Positions 8,091-16,336 of a stretch of 64,000 nucleotides of DNA are shown one piece after another. The notes beneath the pieces were generated by a model. It worked only from the letters and a program-made list of their open reading frames with translations, was not told the DNA's origin and did not search any database. The position numbers and the translations under genes were made by a program. This stretch comes from JANLYC01 sp963815445. Its GTDB lineage: Bacteria > Actinomycetota > Actinomycetes > Propionibacteriales > Nocardioidaceae. The stretch is from NCBI GenBank assembly GCA_963815445.1, contig CAWFGV010000006.1, positions 248,001 to 312,000 of the forward strand, given 5' to 3'. The stretch's first letter is position 1. Each line of letters begins with the position of its first letter.

Positions 8091-9038
8091 ATGCGCTTCG
8101 ACTCCCTGCTCGACTCCGTCGGTCGTACGCCCCTCGTGGGTCTACCGGCGCTGTCGCCGTCGGCTGACGTCCGACTGTGGGCCAAGCTCGAGGACCAGAA
8201 CCCGACGGGTTCGATCAAGGACCGCGCCGCCCTGCGGATGCTCGTCGAGGCGGAGAAGGACGGCCTGCTCTCTCCGGGCTGCACGATCCTCGAACCCACC
8301 TCCGGCAACACCGGGATCTCGCTGGCGATGGTGGCGAAGCTGCGCGGGTACCAGATGGTCTGTGTGATGCCTGAGAACACCTCGAGCGAACGCCGCCAGC
8401 TCCTCGAGATGTGGGGAGCCCAGATCATCACGTCGCCAGCGGCCGGCGGGTCGAACGAAGCCGTGCGGATGGCGAAGTCCGTCTCCGCCGAGCACCCCGA
8501 CTGGGTGATGCTCTACCAGTACGGCAACCCGGCCAACGCCGCTGCGCACGAGGACGGCACCGGCCCCGAGATCCTGGCCGACCTGCCGAGTGTGACGCAT
8601 GTGGTCGCCGGGCTCGGCACCACCGGCACCCTGATGGGGGTCGGACGGTTCTTCCGTGCGCACAAGCCGGCCGTGCGGATCGTGGCCGCGGAGCCCCGGT
8701 ACGGCGAGCTCGTCTACGGACTGCGCAACCTCGACGAAGGCTTCGTGCCGGAGCTCTACGACGAGTCGCTCATCGATGCGCGGTTCTCGGTCGGCCCGCG
8801 TGACGCCGTACGCCGAACCCGTGAGCTGCTCGAACGCGAGGGCATCTTCGCCGGCATCTCGACCGGCGCGATCCTGCACGCTGCGCTCGCGCAGGCGGCG
8901 AAGTGTGTCAAGGCGGGTGTGGCCGCCGACATCGCATTCGTCGTCTGCGACGGTGGCTGGAAGTACCTGTCCACCGGCGCCTACGAGGGCACCCTCGACG
9001 AGGCGGAGGAGCGCCTCGACGGCCAGCTCTGGGCCTGA
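8091..9038 (+). CDS. cysM: CysM-type cysteine synthase (O-phosphoserine sulfhydrylase)
   Basis: This 315-residue fold-type II PLP enzyme has the PLP lysine in NPTGSIKDRAA (about residues 38-48), the substrate loop PTSGNTGISLA and the phosphate loop GLGTTGTLMGVG. The PRYGELVYGLRNLDEGFVP stretch and the short, non-CysK C-terminus match CysM, which uses O-phospho-L-serine and thiocarboxylated CysO as sulfur donor. It is the third gene of the mec-cysO-cysM operon, eight bases after cysO. This route is thought to serve cysteine supply under oxidative stress. Confidence 0.93.
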   Translation: MRFDSLLDSVGRTPLVGLPALSPSADVRLWAKLEDQNPTGSIKDRAALRMLVEAEKDGLLSPGCTILEPTSGNTGISLAMVAKLRGYQMVCVMPENTSSERRQLLEMWGAQIITSPAAGGSNEAVRMAKSVSAEHPDWVMLYQYGNPANAAAHEDGTGPEILADLPSVTHVVAGLGTTGTLMGVGRFFRAHKPAVRIVAAEPRYGELVYGLRNLDEGFVPELYDESLIDARFSVGPRDAVRRTRELLEREGIFAGISTGAILHAALAQAAKCVKAGVAADIAFVVCDGGWKYLSTGAYEGTLDEAEERLDGQLWA

Positions 9039-9144
9039 CGCCGGAGGTGGAACTTGGCCGCGTGGCTCGCAAGCTGGGACGAGCTCAGGTCGGGGAGGTA
9101 GGCTGACACGCGATTGCCGGACACCACCCTTTTCGAGGCCAGTC

Positions 9145-10146
9145 GTGCGTGAAATCGTCGTCTTCAGCGGCAGTGCTCATCGTCAGCTCACCCGGGCGAT
9201 CTGTGACTCGCTCGGCGTCCGGCCGTCACCGGTCGAGATCAAGCGGTTCAGCAACGACTGCCTCCAGGTGCAGCTCCAGGCGAACTGCCGCCAACGCGAC
9301 GTCTACCTCGTCCAGCCGCTCGTCCCGCCGACGCAGGAGCACCTCATGGAGCTCCTCCTGATGATCGATGCGGCCAAGGGGGCGTCCGCTGCCCAGATCA
9401 CCGCGGTCATCCCGCACTATGCCTACGCGAGGTCTGACAAGAAGGACGCCTCCCGCATCTCACTCGGCGGCCGCCTGGTCGCCGACATGTTGGTCACGGC
9501 CGGTGTCAATCGCATCCTCACGATGACGTTGCACGCCCCGCAGGTCCACGGGTTCTTCTCCGTGCCCGTCGACCACCTCACGGCGCTGGGAGTCCTCGCC
9601 GACCACTTTCGCGGCCGCGACCTCAGCGACACCGTCGTCGTGTCGCCCGACCTCGGCAACGCCAAGACAGCGACTCAGTTCGCCCGGCTGCTCGGCCTCC
9701 CGGTGGCGGCGGGCAGCAAGCAGCGGCTGGCTGACGACACGGTGATCATCGACGCGATCGTCGGTGACGTCACCGGCAAGCGTGTCATCGTGCTCGACGA
9801 CGAGATCGCGACCGGTGGCTCGATCGTCGAGCTCCTCGACAAGCTGCGCGACCTCGGCTGCACCGAAGCCGCCGTGGCGTGCACGCACGGCCTGTTCGTC
9901 GGCAAGGCCGTCGACCGGCTGCGAGGGCACCCGGCTATCAGTGAGGTCGTCACCACCGACACGGTCCCGCCCCCAAGCGACTGGCCGGAGCTCAAGATCC
10001 GGTCGGTGTCCGAACTCTTCGCGGAGGCGATCAGCCGCGTCCACGCCGGTGAGTCGGTGAGCTCGCTCTTCGACGGGGTCGACCCGGCGCACGGCCCGCC
10101 GCAGCCGACCCTGCCGTTCGACGAACACGCGCTCGACTTCGTCTGA
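9145..10146 (+). CDS. Ribose-phosphate pyrophosphokinase paralogue
   Basis: This 333-residue protein belongs to the PRPP synthetase family, which transfers pyrophosphate from ATP to ribose 5-phosphate. Motifs include FSGSAHRQLTRAICDSLG at the start, YARSDKKDASRISLGGRLVA, the LHAPQVHGFF flexible loop region and a PRPP-binding loop VIVLDDEIATGGSIVELL near residue 215-232. It differs from canonical actinobacterial Prs, which has a VDDMxDTGGT-like loop, so it is probably a second, divergent paralogue. The GTG start at 9145 is chosen because VREIVVFSGSAH matches the family N-terminus; a much longer upstream reading in this frame is a shadow of cysM. Confidence 0.85.
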   Translation: MREIVVFSGSAHRQLTRAICDSLGVRPSPVEIKRFSNDCLQVQLQANCRQRDVYLVQPLVPPTQEHLMELLLMIDAAKGASAAQITAVIPHYAYARSDKKDASRISLGGRLVADMLVTAGVNRILTMTLHAPQVHGFFSVPVDHLTALGVLADHFRGRDLSDTVVVSPDLGNAKTATQFARLLGLPVAAGSKQRLADDTVIIDAIVGDVTGKRVIVLDDEIATGGSIVELLDKLRDLGCTEAAVACTHGLFVGKAVDRLRGHPAISEVVTTDTVPPPSDWPELKIRSVSELFAEAISRVHAGESVSSLFDGVDPAHGPPQPTLPFDEHALDFV

Positions 10147-10224
10147 GCCGTACGGCAGGCCGCCACGTGTGTTGTCTGTCGCAGTTGCGGCGCGGGAGAC
10201 CTCGATGGTCGTACGCTCACAAGC

Positions 10225-11031
10225 GTGGCGGACGCTCCCATCGGCATTTTCGACTCCGGGTTCGGAGGTCTGACGGTGGCGCGCGCCGTCCTCGACCAGC
10301 TTCCGCACGAGCCGGTGCTCTACCTCGGCGACACCGCGCGCCAACCGTACGGACCGAAGCCGATCGGCGAAGTGCGTGAGTACGCCCTGGAGTGCCTGGA
10401 CCACCTGGTCGACCATGGCGTCAAGGCGTTGGTCATCGCGTGCAACTCCGCCAGTGCCGCCATGCTCCGAGACGCCCGCGAGCGCTATCCCGTACCCGTC
10501 GTCGAGGTGATCTTCCCGGCCACCCGACGGGCAGTCGCCGCTACCCGCTCCGGTCACGTCGGGGTGATCTGCACAGAGGCGACCAAACAGTCCATGGCGT
10601 ACGAAGACGCGTTCGCGGCGGCGCCTCAGGTCACGCTGACGACCCAGGCGTGTCCGCGGTTCGTCGAGTTCGTCGAAGCGGGGATCACCAGCGGTCCCGA
10701 GCTGATCGAGGTCGCCCGGGGTTATCTCGAGCCACTGGCCGAGCATGGCGTGGACACGCTCATCCTGGGCTGCACGCACTACCCGCTGCTCACCGGAGCG
10801 ATCTCCTACGTGCTGGGCGACGACGTCACGCTCGTCTCCAGCGCCGAGGAGACCGCCAAGGACGTCTACGCCCTCCTCGTCCGCAACGGTCTGGAACGTG
10901 ACCCCGGCCTGCCCGAACCCGGCCACCGCTTCCTCACGACGGGTCAGCCGAGCGACTTTCGTGAGGTCGGCCGCCGTTTCCTCGGACCTGAGCTCGACCT
11001 CGTCGACCAGTTCGCGTGGGTGGGCGTATGA
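10225..11031 (+). CDS. murI: Glutamate racemase
   Basis: This 268-residue cytoplasmic enzyme makes D-glutamate for peptidoglycan. Both catalytic cysteines are present: VIACNSASAAML (near residue 73) and LGCTHYPLL (near residue 184). The N-terminal IGIFDSGFGGLTVARA motif and the GDTARQPYGPK substrate loop are intact. It begins at GTG and overlaps the following MBL-fold gene by four bases. The murI-MBL hydrolase-rph-rdgB order is common in actinobacteria. Confidence 0.96.
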   Translation: MADAPIGIFDSGFGGLTVARAVLDQLPHEPVLYLGDTARQPYGPKPIGEVREYALECLDHLVDHGVKALVIACNSASAAMLRDARERYPVPVVEVIFPATRRAVAATRSGHVGVICTEATKQSMAYEDAFAAAPQVTLTTQACPRFVEFVEAGITSGPELIEVARGYLEPLAEHGVDTLILGCTHYPLLTGAISYVLGDDVTLVSSAEETAKDVYALLVRNGLERDPGLPEPGHRFLTTGQPSDFREVGRRFLGPELDLVDQFAWVGV

Positions 11032-11789
11032 GGCTGACGATCGTGGGGTGCTCCGGGTCGTTCCCCGGACCGGACGCGCCCGCCTCGTGCTACCTCGTCG
11101 AGGCGCCGTACGAAGGCGGCACGTTCCGGCTGCTGCTCGACCTCGGGTCGGGGGCGTTGGGCCCGCTGCAGCAGCACGTCGCGCTCGACGAGGTCGACGC
11201 GGTGGCCCTGTCGCACCTGCACGCCGACCACTGTCTCGACCTGTGCGGCCTGTACGTGGTCAGCACGTACCACCCCGGCGGGGCGCTGCCGATGATCCCT
11301 GTCTACGGGCCGGCCGGGACGGGTGCCCGGATGGCTCGCGCGTACGACCTGCCCGAGGCGCCGGGCATGGACGGCGCGTTCGACTTCCGTACCTACCCAG
11401 ACGTCCCCTTCGACCTGGGGCCGTTCCGCGTGGAGGCGGCCCGAGTCGACCATCCGGTGACGGCGTACGCCGTGCGCGTGACGCACGACGGTCGCGCACT
11501 GGTGTACTCCGGTGACACCGGCCCGTGCACCGGGTTCGACGAGATCGCCAAGGGGTGTGACCTGCTGCTGGCCGAGGCGTCCTTCCTCGAGACGGAGCCC
11601 GACAACCCACCGGGTCTGCACCTCACCGGGAGAGAGGCGGCCGACGCCGCACAGCGGGCCGGTGTGGGGCGGCTGGTGCTCACTCACATCCCGCCCTGGT
11701 ACGACCGGGCCTCCGTGCTCGCCGAGGCGAAGCCGTGGTTCGACGGGCCGCTCGGGCTGGCCGAGTCCGGCGCGTCGTACGACATCTGA
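11028..11789 (+). CDS. MBL-fold metallohydrolase
   Basis: This 253-residue metallo-beta-lactamase-fold hydrolase has the metal-binding SHLHADHCLDL motif near residue 66, a second histidine region VDHPVTAYAV, the YSGDTGPC aspartate motif and a final LTHIPPW histidine. It resembles the RNase Z-like/cAMP phosphodiesterase-like branch found beside murI and rph in actinobacteria; the substrate is not established. The ATG at 11028 overlaps the murI stop and gives the natural start MRLTIVGCSGSFPGPD. Confidence 0.9.
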   Translation: MRLTIVGCSGSFPGPDAPASCYLVEAPYEGGTFRLLLDLGSGALGPLQQHVALDEVDAVALSHLHADHCLDLCGLYVVSTYHPGGALPMIPVYGPAGTGARMARAYDLPEAPGMDGAFDFRTYPDVPFDLGPFRVEAARVDHPVTAYAVRVTHDGRALVYSGDTGPCTGFDEIAKGCDLLLAEASFLETEPDNPPGLHLTGREAADAAQRAGVGRLVLTHIPPWYDRASVLAEAKPWFDGPLGLAESGASYDI

Positions 11790-11817
11790 CCTGGGCCCAC
11801 ACCGTCCCGCCACCGTG

Positions 11818-11873
11818 AATTGCGGGAAAGTGCAGGTCGACACGCCCGACAACAGGTGATCTTTCCCGCAATT
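11818..11873. terminator. Inverted repeat between convergent genes
   Basis: A perfect 13-base inverted repeat (AATTGCGGGAAAG at 11818-11830 and its complement at 11861-11873) flanks a 30-base loop. It lies between the convergent MBL-fold and VOC genes and has no U-tract. It may act as a bidirectional terminator or as a protein-binding site. Confidence 0.5.
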
Positions 11874-11960
11874 GCGGGCAGGCTGGTCAGCCGGCTGCAC
11901 GAACTCCACGATCACGGTCACCCGCGCGATCTGATCAGGTCTCCCGGTCGCGTGAGCGGT

Positions 11961-12536
11961 TCACGTCTGCCGAACGGGACTGGACAGCAGCCACCGATGG
12001 CCGAACGGGTCGACCATCCAGGCGTTACGCAGGCCGTATCCGTCGTACGGTTCCCGGTCGCGACGGGCTCCGGCCGCCTCGGCGGCCGCCAACACACGGT
12101 CCGCGTCGTCCACGTGAAGGACCAGGCTGACTGCGGTCTCGCCCGGGGTTGGCGCTACCACACCGATCTCCGGATGCGCGTCGGACAGGTAGAAGACGCC
12201 GGGCCCGACGCGGATCTCGCTGTGGCCGATGCGACCGTCAGGCATCACGATCGCATCGCCGACGAGCTGCGCATCGAAAACCCGCTCGTACCAGGAGATG
12301 GCCGCGCGGGCATCGAGCACGGACAGGTAAGGGATGGCTGCAGGCCGTGGGCCTCCAGGCGAATCAGCTGCGGTCAGCTCGGTTGCATCAGCCAGGTCGG
12401 ACATCTTGACTCCTTGGGGTAGACGAAGCGCACGGATGAGATCGGTGCGCAGCTTGACCGCAAACGCGGGTGACGGAGCCACGGGGAGGAGCGGCAACGC
12501 CAGGGTCGACCACGGATCTGTGCTCGGGGACGTCAT
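11961..12536 (-). CDS. VOC (glyoxalase-like) family protein
   Basis: This 191-residue protein has an N-terminal segment of about 60 residues (DPWSTLALPLLPVAPSPAF) followed by a VOC domain (about residues 65-188: YLSVLDARAAISWYERVF to VDPFGHRWLLSSP). VOC domains bind metal and act as glyoxalases, dioxygenases or resistance proteins; the specific activity is unknown. Its ATG overlaps the stop of the sigma-factor gene upstream, so the two are co-expressed. The N-terminal segment recurs in actinobacterial VOC proteins encoded beside ECF-like sigma factors and may mediate a partner interaction (inference). Confidence 0.82.
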   Translation of the reverse strand: MTSPSTDPWSTLALPLLPVAPSPAFAVKLRTDLIRALRLPQGVKMSDLADATELTAADSPGGPRPAAIPYLSVLDARAAISWYERVFDAQLVGDAIVMPDGRIGHSEIRVGPGVFYLSDAHPEIGVVAPTPGETAVSLVLHVDDADRVLAAAEAAGARRDREPYDGYGLRNAWMVDPFGHRWLLSSPVRQT

Positions 12537-13081
12537 CGCGATGCTCCTTCCTGTGGCTCGATGGTGCAGTAGCGCCGCCGGAACGACTGGCGGGCCCGGA
12601 CGAGGAGTCCTTCGGTGGCGTGCAGCGACCTGCCCATGAGCTCGGCCACCTCACCTACGGGCAGGTCGTCGACGTAGCGCAACGTCAGGGCGAGGCGGTG
12701 CTGCGGCGCAAGTTGGTCGAGCACGACCCCCGCGGTCAGCCTGTCGATCTGGGCGTCCCAGGGGTCATCGCTTGTCCTGGCGCTCGGGCTGGTGGGGTCG
12801 ACCGTGGCTCGTTCGAGCCGAGCCTGTTCGCGGCCGGTGCCGCGCCAGTGGTCAGCGAGCTTGTGCCGGGCGACCCCGACCAGCCACGCGACTGTCACGT
12901 CGGCGGGGACCGGCCGTCGGACTGCGTCGACAGCGGCCAGGAACGTCTCCGCCGTCAGGTCCTCGGCCAAGGCCTGGTCGCCGCAGCGGGTGACGAGGTA
13001 GCCGAACACCGCCGGGAGTGCCTGGTCATAGAGATCGAGGAGCGCCCGACCGCGCTGACCGACCTCCCCGTGATGACCCAC
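12533..13081 (-). CDS. ECF-type RNA polymerase sigma factor
   Basis: This 182-residue protein has sigma region 2 (ALPAVFGYLVTRCGDQALAE, AEDLTAETFLAAVDAV) and region 4 (LAPQHRLALTLRYVDDLPVG, then EVAELMGRSLHATEGLLVRA helix-turn-helix). No anti-sigma factor is adjacent; instead the VOC gene follows with a four-base overlap and may be the regulatory partner or main target. It starts at GTG (13081). It is divergent from rph across 126 bases. Confidence 0.88.
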   Translation of the reverse strand: MGHHGEVGQRGRALLDLYDQALPAVFGYLVTRCGDQALAEDLTAETFLAAVDAVRRPVPADVTVAWLVGVARHKLADHWRGTGREQARLERATVDPTSPSARTSDDPWDAQIDRLTAGVVLDQLAPQHRLALTLRYVDDLPVGEVAELMGRSLHATEGLLVRARQSFRRRYCTIEPQEGASR

Positions 13082-13207
13082 ACCTCATCATCGTCGCGAG
13101 ACGACCATCTCCGATGGTTTCGGCGGAGGTTTTCTCCGGTGCGCGTCGGACGGCGGCGCTGACCCTCGTCGCGACCGCATGCTTCGGCCCTGGGTAGGGT
13201 CGCGGGC

Positions 13208-13927
13208 ATGACCCGAGCAGACGGCCGCGCCGCCGACGAACTCCGCCCGATCACGATCACCCGAGGGTGGTTGGATCACGCCGCCGGCTCCGTGCTGGTG
13301 GAGTTCGGCAAGACGCGGGTGCTGTGTGCGGCCAGCGCGTCGACCGGCGTACCCCGGTGGCGCAGGGACAGCGGGCTCGGCTGGGTGACCGCGGAGTACG
13401 CGATGCTGCCGAGCTCGACGCACACGCGGTCGGACCGTGAGTCCGTCAAGGGCCGGATCGGCGGCCGCACGCACGAGATATCCCGGCTCATCGGCCGCTC
13501 CCTGCGCGGCATCATCGACTACAAGGCGCTGGGGGAGAACACCATCGTGCTCGACTGCGACGTGCTGCAGGCCGACGGAGGGACCCGGACGGCGGCGATC
13601 ACGGGGGCCTACGTCGCCCTGGCCGACGCAGTGGCCCATCTGCGCAACGAGGGCGCCCTCGGGGGTGAGCCGCTGACCGGATCGGTGGCGGCGGTGTCGG
13701 TCGGCATCATCGACGGCGAGCCGCGGCTGGACCTGCCGTACGAGGAGGACGTACGAGCCGAGACCGACATGAACGTCGTCATGACGGGGGAGAGCGCGTT
13801 CGTCGAAGTCCAGGGGACGGCTGAGGGACAGGCCTTCGACCGCACCATGCTCGACGCGCTGCTCGACCTCGCGGTCAAGGGCTGTGCCGACCTGACCCGG
13901 TTGCAGCAGGAGGCGCTGGCGTCGTGA
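13208..13927 (+). CDS. rph: Ribonuclease PH
   Basis: This 239-residue phosphorolytic 3'-5' exoribonuclease trims tRNA precursors. Family motifs include the opening RADGRAADELRPITITRGW, SVLVEFGKTRVLCAAS, KGRIGGRTHEISRLIGRSLR (phosphate and RNA binding) and LDCDVLQADGGTRTAAITGA (active site). The ATG at 13208 gives the usual family start. The stop overlaps the GTG start of rdgB by four bases. Confidence 0.96.
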   Translation: MTRADGRAADELRPITITRGWLDHAAGSVLVEFGKTRVLCAASASTGVPRWRRDSGLGWVTAEYAMLPSSTHTRSDRESVKGRIGGRTHEISRLIGRSLRGIIDYKALGENTIVLDCDVLQADGGTRTAAITGAYVALADAVAHLRNEGALGGEPLTGSVAAVSVGIIDGEPRLDLPYEEDVRAETDMNVVMTGESAFVEVQGTAEGQAFDRTMLDALLDLAVKGCADLTRLQQEALAS

Positions 13928-14526
13928 GCCAGGTCTTCCTCGCCTCGCGCAATCCGAAGAAGCTCGAGGAGCTGCGCAGGATCCTGGCTGACGTCATACC
14001 TGACGTCGAGGTCCTGGGCTTGGACGACGTGACGCCGTACGACGAGCCGGCCGAGACCGAGCCGACGTTCGAGGGCAACGCGCTGCTGAAGGCACGAGCC
14101 GGCGTCGAGGCCACGGGGCTGCCGTCCCTCGCGGATGACAGCGGGTTGTGCGTCGACGCGCTGAACGGGATGCCCGGGGTGCTGTCGGCACGGTGGGCCG
14201 GGGTGAACAGGGACGACGCCGCCAACAACGCGTTGCTGCTCGAGCAGCTCGCCGACGTGCCGGACGAGCGTCGCGGGGCCGAGTTCCGCTGTGCGGTGGC
14301 GTTCTGCCGGCCGGGTGGGTTCGAGGACGTGGTGTTCGGACAGATGCGAGGTTCGGTCATTCGCGAGCAGCGGGGCGACGGAGGTTTCGGCTACGACGTG
14401 GTGTTCGTGCCCGAGGGGCACGAGATGACCAGTGCCCAGCTGACGGCGGTCGAGAAGGACGCGATCTCACACCGCGGCCGGTCCCTCCGCGCAGTGGCCC
14501 CGCTGGTCGCTGCCGCGCTGGGCTGA
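13924..14526 (+). CDS. rdgB: RdgB/HAM1 non-canonical purine NTP pyrophosphatase
   Basis: This 200-residue dITP/XTP pyrophosphatase removes deaminated purine nucleotides. It shows the start VFLASRNPKKLEEL, the metal/substrate motif PSLADDSGLCVDALNGMPGV (near residues 67-86) and the C-terminal ISHRGRSLRA. It begins at GTG overlapping the rph stop. The rph-rdgB operon is conserved in many bacteria. Confidence 0.95.
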   Translation: MSQVFLASRNPKKLEELRRILADVIPDVEVLGLDDVTPYDEPAETEPTFEGNALLKARAGVEATGLPSLADDSGLCVDALNGMPGVLSARWAGVNRDDAANNALLLEQLADVPDERRGAEFRCAVAFCRPGGFEDVVFGQMRGSVIREQRGDGGFGYDVVFVPEGHEMTSAQLTAVEKDAISHRGRSLRAVAPLVAAALG

Positions 14527-14612
14527 TCTCGAGGCGGGCGGAGGGCGCCGGTGGCCGAGCTCGGGATGGCGGACGGCGGGTCGGCGGCGCTGCGGGCCGA
14601 ATGTGCCTCGGG

Positions 14613-14754
14613 GCAGCGCGTTCGGGGCGCATCGGGATGTCTGGGAGCCCTGTCCCCGGTGGCGCGGGTGCCCGTCGGAGCAGCGCGTTCGGGGGCGCAT
14701 CGGGATGGAGCCCTGTCCCCGGTGGCGCGGGTGCCCGTCGGAGCAGCGCGTTCG
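14613..14754. repeat. 63-bp-period tandem duplication downstream of rdgB
   Basis: A 47-base block beginning GAGCCCTGTCCCCGGTGGCG occurs at 14645-14691 and again, identical, at 14708-14754. The GCAGCGCGTTCGG...CGCATCGGGATG spacer precedes each copy, with a slightly degenerate first instance at about 14613-14639. The period is 63 bases. It lies between rdgB and the tRNA gene and appears non-coding. Confidence 0.88.
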
Positions 14755-14768
14755 TACGACAGATCCAG

Positions 14769-14841
14769 TAGGGCCGGTGGGAGTTGAACCCACACTGTCA
14801 CGGACCTAAACCGTGTGCCTCTGCCGTTGGGCTACGGCCCC
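14769..14841 (-). tRNA. tRNA with UAG anticodon (Leu by anticodon), class I shape
   Basis: Read on the minus strand, the sequence folds as a cloverleaf. The acceptor stem is GGGGCCG/CGGCCCU (closing G-U), the D arm is GCC...GGC, the anticodon stem CACGG/CCGTG encloses the loop UUUAGGU, and the T arm is GUGGG-UUCAACU-CCCAC. The anticodon UAG reads CUA (Leu). The variable region is only ACAGU (5 nt), whereas canonical bacterial leucine tRNAs are class II with a long variable arm. No CCA is encoded. It is likely to be labelled tRNA-Leu automatically, but its charging identity is uncertain. Confidence 0.85.
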
Positions 14842-14941
14842 TCTTGTTGCCATCCTACGAAGCCCGCCCCGACGTCGTACGACCGGCGACCGGTCCGCAA
14901 CCAACCTCACCTGTGGCCAAGGCAAGTACCCAGTCCCCGCG

Positions 14942-14993
14942 CCACGTTTGCCTAGTTCACAAGCCACCTGGCTTGTGAACTAGGCAAACGTGG
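14942..14993. terminator. 24-bp perfect hairpin
   Basis: The arms 14942-14965 and 14970-14993 are perfectly complementary over 24 bases with a four-base ACCT loop. Pairing extends to about 32 bases with one mismatch. It lies downstream of the peroxiredoxin gene and upstream of the tRNA on the minus strand, without a U-tract. It is most simply a strong terminator, but it is long enough to be an RNase III substrate or a small mobile palindrome. Confidence 0.6.
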
Positions 14994-15051
14994 GGCGGGG
15001 AGAGAGGGTTTGCCTATGGTTCTGGTGTCCCGGACCCGCTGGGCTCCGGGC

Positions 15052-15516
15052 TCAGACGGACAGCTCGCGGCGGAGCTTCTGGACATGGCCGGTGGCCTTG
15101 ACGTTGTACATCGCCTTCTCGATCACGCCGTTCTCGTCGATGACGAAGGTGGAGCGGATCACGCCGACGACCGTCTTGCCGTACAGCTGCTTCTCGCCGT
15201 AGGCGCCGTACGCATCGAGGACCGACTTGTCGGGATCGGACAGCAGCGGGAACGTCAGGTTGTCGTGGGCGCGAAACTCCGCCAGCTTCTCAGGCGAGTC
15301 CGGCGACAGGCCGATGACGGAGTATCCCGCCGCCGCCAACGGCTCGAGCGAGTCGCGGAAGTCGCAGGCCTGCGTCGTGCAGCCCGTCGTCATTGCCGTG
15401 GGATAGACGTAGAGGATCACCCTGCTGCCACGGAAGTCCGCCAGGCTCACCTTGGCGCCGGTGTCGTCGGGCAGGGTGAAGTCCGGGGCTGGGTCGCCCA
15501 CGTCGAGCCGGGTCAT
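15052..15516 (-). CDS. bcp: Thioredoxin-dependent peroxiredoxin (BCP/PrxQ type)
   Basis: This 154-residue thiol peroxidase reduces hydrogen peroxide and organic hydroperoxides. It has the peroxidatic Cys46 in YPTAMTTGCTTQACDFRD and the resolving Cys51 five residues later, as in PrxQ/BCP. The start MTRLDVGDPAPDFTLPDD matches the family. It is divergent from a DUF3618/GroES-like pair across about 200 bases, a common neighbourhood in actinobacteria. Confidence 0.94.
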   Translation of the reverse strand: MTRLDVGDPAPDFTLPDDTGAKVSLADFRGSRVILYVYPTAMTTGCTTQACDFRDSLEPLAAAGYSVIGLSPDSPEKLAEFRAHDNLTFPLLSDPDKSVLDAYGAYGEKQLYGKTVVGVIRSTFVIDENGVIEKAMYNVKATGHVQKLRRELSV

Positions 15517-15717
15517 CGCATCCTCCGCAGAGCAGTCGGGGCGCTGCCACTGTCGGCCGAGCCGGCACAGGTGCAGCGTCAAGTCGTACTCCGATCTTGC
15601 CACGGACCACTCACCGCACCCCCACGTGGATCCGACCCCGGCGGACAGGCTCCCCTGCGAGGCGTATGCCGACGCGTCGTGCGAGACTTGGCGAGCACAC
15701 CGACCGCAGGAGGACAC

Positions 15718-15972
15718 GTGAGTGCGACTCAACGCACGGCCGACGAGATCGCGGCCGAGATCGCCGAGACCCGCAACCGGCTCGCCGGCACGATCGACCA
15801 GCTTGCCCATCGGGTGCAACCGAAGACGATCGTCGAGCGGCAGGTCAGCAGCACACTCGCGTCCTTCCGCAAGGCTGACGGGTCGCTCGACACGGGCCGG
15901 GTCCTCAAGGTGGTCGGGGCTGCGGTCGGCGTCCTCGTGACCATCGTGGCCATCCGCAAGATCGTCGGCTGA
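15718..15972 (+). CDS. DUF3618 family membrane-anchored protein
   Basis: This 84-residue protein begins at GTG after a clear GGAGGA site. The N-terminal TADEIAAEIAETRNRLAGTI helix and DQLAHRVQP are the DUF3618 signature, and a single C-terminal membrane helix (about residues 63-80) follows. Its function is unknown. It precedes the GroES-like gene by 13 bases. Confidence 0.88.
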   Translation: MSATQRTADEIAAEIAETRNRLAGTIDQLAHRVQPKTIVERQVSSTLASFRKADGSLDTGRVLKVVGAAVGVLVTIVAIRKIVG

Positions 15973-15985
15973 GCGGCCCCGCTTG

Positions 15986-16327
15986 ATGGCGCGCACGCCC
16001 GTTCCCGGGGACGACAAGCTCCCGGTCCGCATGCTGCATGACCGCGTCCTGGTCTCCCTTGATGCCGAGGCGGGCGAACGACGATCCTCGGCCGGCATCG
16101 TGATCCCGGCGACCGCCGTCATGGGTCGCCGGCTCGCCTGGGCCCGGGTGGCCGGTGTCGGTGCCAACGTCCGGACCGTCGAGGTGGGCGACCGCGTGCT
16201 CTTCGACCCCGAGGACAAGGCCGAGGTCGAGGTGCGCGGCGAGGAGTTCGTGCTTCTTCGCGAACGCGACCTGCACGCCGTCGCCTCCGAACGGCTCGCG
16301 GACGGCCAGACCGGCCTGTATCTCTAG
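15986..16327 (+). CDS. GroES-like (Cpn10) protein
   Basis: This 113-residue protein carries a Cpn10 fold: VRMLHDRVLVSLDAEAGERR, then SSAGIVIPATAV (mobile-loop region) and VEVGDRVLFDPEDKAEVEVR. It diverges from the main GroES and has no groEL neighbour, so it is probably the actinobacterial co-chaperonin paralogue found beside DUF3618. ATG 15986 is preferred over a TTG one codon earlier. Confidence 0.85.
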   Translation: MARTPVPGDDKLPVRMLHDRVLVSLDAEAGERRSSAGIVIPATAVMGRRLAWARVAGVGANVRTVEVGDRVLFDPEDKAEVEVRGEEFVLLRERDLHAVASERLADGQTGLYL

Positions 16328-16336
16328 CGGAGCGGG

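Noticed and set aside
9460..10926. 488-codon minus-strand frame across the PRPP-synthetase paralogue and murI
   Set aside because: Antisense to two conserved genes; no domain signatures.
14551..14787. Small ORFs over the 63-bp tandem repeat
   Set aside because: Frames exist on both strands only because the repeat is GC-rich; no ribosome site or conserved start is seen.
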